Below are positions 6,091 through 10,276 of a stretch of 10,276 nt of DNA, in pieces (positions within the stretch are counted from its first letter, which is position 1; every line of letters begins with the position of its first letter). Location: the NCBI GenBank assembly GCA_003565035.1, contig PXDP01000423.1, positions 1 through 10,276 on the forward strand. Direction: 5' to 3'. The translations under genes were made by a program, and so were the position numbers. Origin of the DNA: PVC group bacterium. Lineage in GTDB: Bacteria > Verrucomicrobiota > Kiritimatiellia > SS1-B-03-39 > UBA6053. The notes beneath the pieces were generated by a model that was not told the DNA's origin, did no database searches, and worked only from the letters and a program-made list of their open reading frames with translations.

Positions 6091-7742
6091 ACAGGGGTCT
6101 CCTCAGTTGATTCAGAATCCAGCGTGTCCGCCGGCACCACCACCACCCGATTCCCGTGAACGTCCTGTACACGAACCGCCTGGCCGGCATCGAGATATCC
6201 CCGGTCGGACACCCCCGACACTTCACGCCCGTCAATTTCAATCGAACCGCCCGGAGAAAGCGGACTCAGAGTTACACCGGTTTTCCCCAGCAAACCGGCC
6301 AGTGTGCTCTCCCGGGCTCCTCCCGAAATCGCATCCTTCAGGATCAGATTTTGGCTGACAAAACGGGATTTATCGATGCTGCGCAGCATAAACCCCATAA
6401 TAATAATGGAGACAATCACCGAAGCACTGAGGTTGGTGATCGCCGGCCCGAGATTGCTGATGGCATCCAGACCAAAATCGGTGGGATTGCCCGGATTGCG
6501 GAGAGTCATCGCCCGGATAAAGCCCCAGATCATCAGACCAATCCCGGAAAGCCCGACCACCCCGAATCCGGGAATCACAAAAACCTCCACCAGAATCAGA
6601 ACAATCCCCAGAAAAATCAAAAGAATGTCTTCTTTGCCCGCGAAACCGGCCACGTTATGCCCAAACATTACAATCAGGAAAAAGGTCACCGCCAGACCGC
6701 CCATCCATCCAATGCCGGGCGATTGGATTTCCATGTAAAACAGAACAAGTGCCAGGGTAATGAAAATGGGGGAAAACTGGGTAATCAGTCCCGCAAGCTC
6801 ATCCGCCCAGGTGGGGATTTCTTCAATGCGCTCCGCGTGATCCAGTCCGACAATCCGGAGCATGTCGTCCAGATCGAGTACGGTTCCGTCCGAAAGCAGC
6901 GGCTCACCGCTGGGCAGGAGCTGAGCCGCCTCCTGATTGGTCAGCGTCAAAATCTGACCTTTCTCCGAAATCACCGTGCCGTCCTCGAGGACAAACTCCA
7001 TATTGCGGCGCACCATGGCCTGCATCAATTTTTCATCGCGGCCTTTCGCCTGAGCGATACTGCGGACGATCACATCCATCCCGCCCTCCACCTTTTCGCG
7101 CTCGGCCTCCCCCAGTTCTGACACGCCACCGGTTGGCGACATCATAATCGGCATCGCGTTCCCGATTACGGTCATGGGCTGCATAAACACGTGATCGGTG
7201 GCCAGCGCCAAGATCGCGCCCGCAGAAAATGCGTCCGCCTCCACCAGAGTAAAGGTGGGAATATCCAGGTCAATGACAAGACTGACCATTTCCCGCATCA
7301 CCCCCACGCTGCCCCCGGGCGTGTCCATCATCAGCACAATTGCGTCCGCGCCTTCGGCAATCGCCCGCTGCACCCCGCGCCGGAGCAGAATCTGCTGGGG
7401 TTTCATGATCGCCTGCCGCACCGGAATCAGCACAACTTTCGCATCCTCCGGCCACTCGCGCCAGGCGCGATGCCGTTCCGGCGTTCCTTCATCGTCCAAA
7501 GTGATTTCGATGACCGCCTCAGCACCGGCCTCCTCGGCACCAGCCTCCTCAGCATCGGCATCCTCGGCATCGTTTGCGTCGGCAGTCGTGACGTCTTCGG
7601 CAGTGACCTCTTCGGCAGTGACCTCTTCGGCGGGGATCTCCTCGACAGCCTCCACAGCGTTCGCAGGCTCATCGCCAAAGGCGGTGGCGGACATCAAAAG
7701 AATCGGCAAGAGGGAGAGAAACAGTTTATGCATGATTTTCAT
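6087..7742 (-). CDS. Long NfeD protein: membrane-bound ClpP-class serine protease
   Basis: Long NfeDs carry a ClpP-like Ser/Lys protease domain, a membrane domain and an OB-fold; archaeal PH1510 cleaves the C-terminal region of a stomatin partner. The 551-residue protein has a signal peptide or anchor (about 4-22), then an unusual acidic Ala/Glu/Val repeat (about 31-76). The protease domain (about 100-320) shows VLMMDTPGGSVGVM (136-149) and the nucleophile S173 in ADAFSAGAILA. K217 is the likely general base, 44 residues later, close to the Ser97-Lys138 spacing of PH1510. Four or so membrane helices follow (about 325-410 and 440-453), and the OB-fold ends the protein (about 483-537, LLGKTGV to DVHGNRVVVV). 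ATG 7742 is used here; ATG 7733 is equally possible since neither has a good Shine-Dalgarno. It heads the NfeD-bactofilin-FloA cluster. Proteolysis of FloA or of a partner is inference from the family. Confidence 0.93.
   Translation of the reverse strand: MKIMHKLFLSLLPILLMSATAFGDEPANAVEAVEEIPAEEVTAEEVTAEDVTTADANDAEDADAEEAGAEEAGAEAVIEITLDDEGTPERHRAWREWPEDAKVVLIPVRQAIMKPQQILLRRGVQRAIAEGADAIVLMMDTPGGSVGVMREMVSLVIDLDIPTFTLVEADAFSAGAILALATDHVFMQPMTVIGNAMPIMMSPTGGVSELGEAEREKVEGGMDVIVRSIAQAKGRDEKLMQAMVRRNMEFVLEDGTVISEKGQILTLTNQEAAQLLPSGEPLLSDGTVLDLDDMLRIVGLDHAERIEEIPTWADELAGLITQFSPIFITLALVLFYMEIQSPGIGWMGGLAVTFFLIVMFGHNVAGFAGKEDILLIFLGIVLILVEVFVIPGFGVVGLSGIGLMIWGFIRAMTLRNPGNPTDFGLDAISNLGPAITNLSASVIVSIIIMGFMLRSIDKSRFVSQNLILKDAISGGARESTLAGLLGKTGVTLSPLSPGGSIEIDGREVSGVSDRGYLDAGQAVRVQDVHGNRVVVVPADTLDSESTEETPV
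7513..7647 (-). repeat. In-frame 15-bp tandem repeats coding an acidic Ala/Glu/Val linker
   Basis: Two adjacent arrays of 15-bp units lie in the 5' part of the long NfeD gene. The first runs 7588-7632 (three near-identical copies, GTGACCTCTTCGGCA on the plus strand) with a diverged fourth at 7633-7647, and encodes repeats of V-T-A-E-E. The second runs 7513-7572 (four copies such as GCCTCCTCGGCACCA) and encodes E-A-G-A-E type repeats. Units are multiples of three, so copy-number change would keep the frame. The product is a flexible acidic segment between signal peptide and protease domain. Confidence 0.85.
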
Positions 7743-7789
7743 TCGGACTAAAGTCTACGCCATCTTTTCAATCTGTCGATGTCAAAGCG

Positions 7790-8782
7790 TCAGGATTGTA
7801 CCCGCCAGCGGAGGACATCCCCGGCGTTCATGGGGACGATGCTGCCGTAACGGGGCGGCACCGTCCAGGAAACCGGCTCGAGCACCACATCGCGCTCAGG
7901 GGGATTCACACCGTAAATCCGCCGCGCATGATCACTGACAAAGGCCTGAAGACGGTCCATTGCATCGTGCTCTTCAAAAAACTGGGCCAGACAGGGCAGC
8001 AGCACCGGGGCGGTGAAACAGCCCGCCGCCCCTTCGGTACGCTTGGCCACTTCGGTGTGCGGGGCACTGTCACTGCCGAACATCACTTTGGGATGCCCGG
8101 AAAGCACCAGCTCCTGCAGCGCCGCGCGGTCTTTCGGGCTTTTTATGATCGGCTTGCAGAACAGAAACGGATTCCACATCCCTCCGAGAAAATCATCCAT
8201 CGTGTACAGCAGATGATGCAGGGTCACAGTGGCGAACACATTCTCATGCCGGTCCAGAAACTCCACCGCCTCCACCGTACTGATGTGCTCCATGGTGATA
8301 CGGAGTTTGGGAAAGGTCCGGGCAAAATGATCATACACCTGCATGAATTCCCGTTCCCGGTCATGGCTGTAGCCATTGGTTTCCCCGTGCACCAGCAGCG
8401 GCAGGCCCAAATCCTGCATGAGATCCAGTACCGGCTCGATTTTGGAAATTTCCGACACGCCCGCCTCACTGTTGGTGGTGACCCCGGCGGGGTAAAGCTT
8501 CACCCCGAACAGACGGTCCCTCGCCGGGGCAAGCATCTCGCGGGTCAATCCCGCATGAAAAAACAGCGGCACATACGGCTCAAACGCATACGGTTCCGCT
8601 GCGGCCCGGATTTCCGCGCAATAGCGGTCGTACCGTTCCACCGAATCCACCGGCGGCAGGGTATTCGGCATACACACCGCGCCGACAAACTGTTGAGCGG
8701 TGAACGGGGTCACATTGCGAAGCATGTCGTCCTGACGCAGGTGCACATGCATATCCAGAGGAGAATGAAGGGTAATAGACAT
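7790..8782 (-). CDS. pyrC: Dihydroorotase (class II, E. coli PyrC type)
   Basis: PyrC catalyses the reversible cyclisation of N-carbamoyl-L-aspartate to L-dihydroorotate, the third step of de novo pyrimidine synthesis, in the cytoplasm. The 330-residue protein is close to the 348 residues of E. coli PyrC. All metal-site motifs are visible: D10-M-H12-V-H14-L-R16; the carboxylated lysine K95 in VKLYPAG; H132 in LLVHGETNG; H166 in MEHIST; and the catalytic D238 in FGSDSAPH. The segment ATVTLHHLLYTMDDFLGG (184-201) corresponds to the substrate-binding loop region of the family. Translation begins at ATG 8782-8780 with a G-run (GGGG) a few bases upstream. The next gene, long NfeD, starts 47 bp after its stop with no terminator between, so readthrough is possible. 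Its 5' region is shared with the divergent tRNA-Pro. A short hairpin (8802-8821) lies in its leader. Confidence 0.96.
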   Translation of the reverse strand: MSITLHSPLDMHVHLRQDDMLRNVTPFTAQQFVGAVCMPNTLPPVDSVERYDRYCAEIRAAAEPYAFEPYVPLFFHAGLTREMLAPARDRLFGVKLYPAGVTTNSEAGVSEISKIEPVLDLMQDLGLPLLVHGETNGYSHDREREFMQVYDHFARTFPKLRITMEHISTVEAVEFLDRHENVFATVTLHHLLYTMDDFLGGMWNPFLFCKPIIKSPKDRAALQELVLSGHPKVMFGSDSAPHTEVAKRTEGAAGCFTAPVLLPCLAQFFEEHDAMDRLQAFVSDHARRIYGVNPPERDVVLEPVSWTVPPRYGSIVPMNAGDVLRWRVQS

Positions 8783-8801
8783 GCAGACCCCATGACGGAT
8801 T

Positions 8802-8821
8802 CCGGCACAAAATCAAGCCGG
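8802..8821 (-). other. Small hairpin in the pyrC leader
   Basis: CCGGC (8802-8806) and GCCGG (8817-8821) form a perfect five-base-pair stem around a ten-base loop, about 20 bases upstream of the pyrC start codon. In E. coli the pyrC leader forms a hairpin at the Shine-Dalgarno that controls translation by pyrimidine-sensitive start-site switching. This stem is short, does not cover the G-rich site at the start codon, and may be chance. Confidence 0.25.
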
Positions 8822-8834
8822 CAATACTTTGAGA

Positions 8835-8863
8835 TTGCACCCGCAAGCCTCTGCCGCTATAAA
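8835..8863 (+). promoter_or_regulatory. Probable promoter of tRNA-Pro
   Basis: The plus strand carries TTGCAC (8835-8840), a 17-base spacer and TATAAA (8858-8863). The -10 matches five of six consensus bases, and the -35 has the key TTG. Transcription would begin near 8870, leaving a leader of about eight bases before the tRNA 5' end at 8878, a normal arrangement for a single tRNA gene. Confidence 0.5.
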
Positions 8864-8877
8864 CACGATTCTACCAC

Positions 8878-8954
8878 CGGGGAGTAGCTCAGCCTGGTAG
8901 AGCGCCAGCTTTGGGAGCTGGATGTCGCAGGTTCAACTCCTGTCTCCCCGACCA
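8878..8954 (+). tRNA. tRNA-Pro, anticodon UGG
   Basis: The 77-base gene folds as a complete cloverleaf. The acceptor stem CGGGGAG (8878-8884) pairs with CTCCCCG (8944-8950), and CCA is encoded (8952-8954) after discriminator A8951. The D arm contains AGCTCAGCCTGGTAGAGC. The anticodon stem CCAGC/GCTGG encloses the seven-base loop TTTGGGA, giving anticodon TGG, which reads CCA and, by wobble, other proline codons. The T arm is GCAGG-TTCAACT-CCTGT. It is the only plus-strand gene in the window. Its last 22 bases (8933-8954) are also antisense coding sequence for the TraB-like protein, whose stop codon falls in the T loop. Confidence 0.97.
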
Positions 8955-9901
8955 TTTTCCATCAGGCCCTCCAGCAGCCGCACCTGCTGCATGACCAGAT
9001 GACGCAGCAGGTTCTGTTGCATGCGGCCGAGCCCGCTGCGGGAGAGATTTCCCTGAAACGCCGGCAGCCAGGTTGTTTTTTCGGGGCGGAAGCCCAGAAC
9101 TTCCCCCAAGTGCTGTTCCAGCTCGTGCATGTGGGCCGCCCCATAAAAAATGGCAAGATTTGCCGGGGGATTTTCCTCTGAAAGCACCTGCCGGGTATCG
9201 CGGATCACCACCGCATTCCGTTCCCGCAGGAGAACCGTCAGCATCTCCTCCAGATCCTGCGGCAGGCCCTGAATCGAGGCCAGATCCCCCCGGACCGTAC
9301 CCAGAATCTCCACCAGAGCCCAGCGCACCCCCAGTGCAAAAGGCGGGTGACGTTCGATCAGCCCCAGAAACATCCGCATCAGCTCCGCGTTCAAGCCGTC
9401 CCCCTGCATGGAGGCGAGCGTCGCCTCCAGCCGGGCCAGGCCCTCTTCGGTAAGATCCTCCGGGTTGTTTCCGGCAAACAGGGCCACCAGCTCTCCCGGC
9501 GACAAATCACTGTTCACAAAATGCGGCCGCAAATAATCCATCGCGTGCAATTGAAACCGGAGCCCCACCGCCCGGGCCAGCGCCGGCTGCAATTCCGCCG
9601 CATCCGCTTCCGGATCCCGGCGGAGAAATTCCTCCCGGTCGCCTCCAACCCCTTCAAACAACACCAGATCCATTCGGTCCAGTTTTGCCTGCAGGGCATC
9701 ATAATAGGCCTGCGTTCCGACATGCGAAACGCCCACCAAATGAATCCGCCGCTCCGATCCGTCCGGTGCCAGCAGCGTCCGCACCGCGATCTCCAGAATC
9801 CGCGCCCCGTCCTCCCCGTCCGCGATCTGCAAATACGGCTCCACTGCGGAAATCCGGACTCCACACAAACAGATAAGCAACACCCTAAAGACTCGGTTCA
9901 T
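8933..9901 (-). CDS. TraB/GumN (TIKI-like) family protein, exported or membrane-anchored
   Basis: The family is related to TIKI metalloproteases and to PrgY/TraB pheromone-shutdown proteins of enterococci; most bacterial members are uncharacterised. The 322-residue protein (ATG at 9901) begins with a hydrophobic export signal (about 4-20, VFRVLLICLCGVRISA). The family hallmarks follow: a G57-V-S-H60 motif in HLVGVSHVGTQAYYDAL, E83-G84 in LVLFEGVGG, R226-E-R-N229 in RERNAVV, and G254-A-A-H257 in FYGAAHMHELEQHL near the C-terminus. The paired His and Glu residues are candidate metal ligands by analogy with TIKI. TTG at 9928 would add nine residues ahead of the signal and is less likely; GGAGG in the G-rich stretch 9912-9920 is the nearest Shine-Dalgarno, though rather far (about 13 bases) from the ATG. 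The last eight codons, including stop, lie antisense within tRNA-Pro. pyrC follows on the same strand. Confidence 0.85.
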   Translation of the reverse strand: MNRVFRVLLICLCGVRISAVEPYLQIADGEDGARILEIAVRTLLAPDGSERRIHLVGVSHVGTQAYYDALQAKLDRMDLVLFEGVGGDREEFLRRDPEADAAELQPALARAVGLRFQLHAMDYLRPHFVNSDLSPGELVALFAGNNPEDLTEEGLARLEATLASMQGDGLNAELMRMFLGLIERHPPFALGVRWALVEILGTVRGDLASIQGLPQDLEEMLTVLLRERNAVVIRDTRQVLSEENPPANLAIFYGAAHMHELEQHLGEVLGFRPEKTTWLPAFQGNLSRSGLGRMQQNLLRHLVMQQVRLLEGLMENGRGDRS

Positions 9902-9942
9902 ACCCCTTTCATCCCCTCCTATCCACAATCTGTCAACGAATA

Positions 9943-9978
9943 TTCCGGGTCCGGTATCATCCGGGGTGCATCCCGGAA
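9943..9978. other. GC-rich nested hairpin upstream of the TraB-like gene
   Basis: TTCCGGG (9943-9949) pairs perfectly with CCCGGAA (9972-9978). Inside, CCGG (9951-9954) and CCGG (9961-9964) can pair around TATCAT. An alternative stem, TCCGGG (9960-9965) with CCCGGA (9972-9977), shares the same right arm, so two mutually exclusive folds exist. No T-run follows on either strand, so it is not a standard terminator. It could be an operator, a leader structure or a remnant repeat. Confidence 0.45.
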
Positions 9979-10034
9979 GGAGTGTATGCCCGGCAGGTTC
10001 GATCCAAAAGGAGCTGAGGCTTTCAGTCTGAGGC

Positions 10035-10064
10035 GGAGGAAAGGCAATGAAAAAGCCTAATTGA
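10035..10064 (+). other. Five-codon ORF (MKKPN) with ideal Shine-Dalgarno
   Basis: GGAGG (10035-10039) stands seven bases before ATG (10047-10049), followed by AAA AAG CCT AAT TGA. Spacing and sequence are ideal, and the lysine-rich start resembles many gene starts, but the frame closes after five codons. It may be a leader peptide for a gene right of the window, the remains of a lost gene start, or chance. Confidence 0.25.
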
Positions 10065-10132
10065 CCCGCCGCAGGATGCGGAGCCTCCGGATGTCTTCTG
10101 CCCTCTTCTGTGAGACCTTCAAAAGGATTTCT

Positions 10133-10202
10133 CGTAATCGTAATCCTAATCGTAATCCTAATCGACTTGTTATGAATCGATTACGATTACGAGTACGATT
10201 AG
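10133..10202. repeat. Inverted array of hexamers (CGTAAT/CCTAAT and GATTAC)
   Basis: The left arm has five contiguous hexamers: CGTAAT, CGTAAT, CCTAAT, CGTAAT, CCTAAT (10133-10162). The right arm has four in the opposite sense: GATTAC, GATTAC, GAGTAC, GATTAG (10179-10202). Arms of 25 bases (10141-10165 and 10177-10201) pair with only three mismatches around an 11-base loop (10166-10176), so RNA or single-stranded DNA could form a long hairpin. No T-run follows. The base composition differs from the flanking DNA, which suggests a repeat family or a slipped-strand expansion rather than a local regulatory stem. Confidence 0.85.
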
Positions 10203-10235
10203 AATGAACCACCCGCTCGCAAGCTCGCTTGAGGG

Positions 10236-10256
10236 CACGGAGGAAGAAACACGGAG
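10236..10256. repeat. Pair of CACGGAG words, possible dispersed-repeat remnant
   Basis: CACGGAG occurs at 10236-10242 and 10250-10256, exactly 14 bases apart, in purine-rich DNA (GGAGGAAGAAACACGGAG). Similar CACGGAG-rich stretches occur, from memory, between genes of various PVC-type genomes; that is recollection and not a search result. Two copies alone are weak evidence. Confidence 0.3.
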
Positions 10257-10276
10257 ACCCTGCGTACGGGAGGGAA

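Larger units (their letters stand above)
9902..10276. other. Intergenic region of about 375 bp with repeats and no convincing gene
   Basis: No complete gene or recognisable gene fragment is seen on either strand between the TraB-like start and the right edge. The region holds the GC-rich hairpin (9943-9978), a five-codon ORF behind a strong Shine-Dalgarno (10035-10064), a small CCGCA/TGCGG hairpin (10069-10081), the inverted hexamer array (10133-10202) and two CACGGAG words (10236-10256). A TTGACA on the minus strand (9936-9931) has no acceptable -10 partner. The promoter of the TraB-like gene was therefore not identified. Confidence 0.7.

Noticed and set aside
4922..6358. Plus-strand 478-codon ORF
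   Set aside because: It runs across three convincing minus-strand genes, is rich in Pro, Arg and Ser as expected of an antisense frame, and resembles no family.
7757..7785. TTGACA upstream of the long NfeD gene as a promoter
   Set aside because: The -35 is perfect on the minus strand (7785-7780), but at 17-bp spacing the -10 would be TGGCGT, and the nearest TAGACT is 22 bp away. The 9-mer GACAGATTG is shared with the TraB-like leader (9926-9934), but one shared 9-mer is expected by chance.
8878..8954. tRNA-Pro 3' end as a phage or island attachment site
   Set aside because: No integrase gene lies nearby and no duplicate of the tRNA 3' end is seen in the window; downstream is an ordinary gene.
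8933..9901. Conjugation protein TraB
   Set aside because: The name refers to the pheromone-shutdown TraB/PrgY family; no conjugation genes are present and the motifs are those of the broad TraB/GumN/TIKI group.
10133..10202. CRISPR array or intrinsic terminator
   Set aside because: The units are contiguous hexamers without spacers, so not CRISPR; no T-run follows either arm, so not a standard terminator.

Overview
The window is a dense block of bacterial chromosomal DNA. All eight complete protein genes and one partial gene lie on the minus strand; a tRNA-Pro(UGG) is the only plus-strand gene. The moderately high GC content, the paired Gfo/Idh/MocA oxidoreductases, the proteobacterial-type PyrC, the NfeD-FloA cluster and the hexamer-rich intergenic DNA fit a PVC-superphylum bacterium, perhaps Kiritimatiellota or Verrucomicrobiota. 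That placement is inference; no marker here fixes the phylum.

Read in the direction of transcription (right to left): 9902-10276 is non-coding DNA with an inverted array of hexamers, a GC-rich hairpin and a tiny ORF behind an ideal Shine-Dalgarno. A secreted or membrane-anchored TraB/GumN (TIKI-like) protein follows (9901-8933), and its last codons run antisense through the 3' end of tRNA-Pro (8878-8954). pyrC (dihydroorotase) comes next, divergent from the tRNA.

The centre is a membrane-microdomain cluster: a long NfeD with a ClpP-class serine protease domain (7742-6087), a short NfeD (6090-5602, ATGA overlap), a secreted bactofilin-like beta-repeat protein with a polytopic C-terminus (5605-4448, TTG start overlapping the NfeD stop), the flotillin-like protein FloA (4398-3394), a membrane-anchored proline-rich protein of unknown function (3391-2639), and the 2'-O-rRNA methyltransferase TlyA (2625-1879, TTG start). 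The overlaps and short gaps indicate one or two operons. The familiar core is NfeD plus FloA; the bactofilin-like protein between them and the proline-rich protein after FloA are the parts most likely to be undescribed partners.

After a 100-bp gap with a possible promoter, two tightly linked Gfo/Idh/MocA oxidoreductases (1778-615, and 603 to beyond the left edge) form a second operon, probably for sugar or polyol oxidation. No mobile element, CRISPR array, rRNA or convincing intrinsic terminator was seen.
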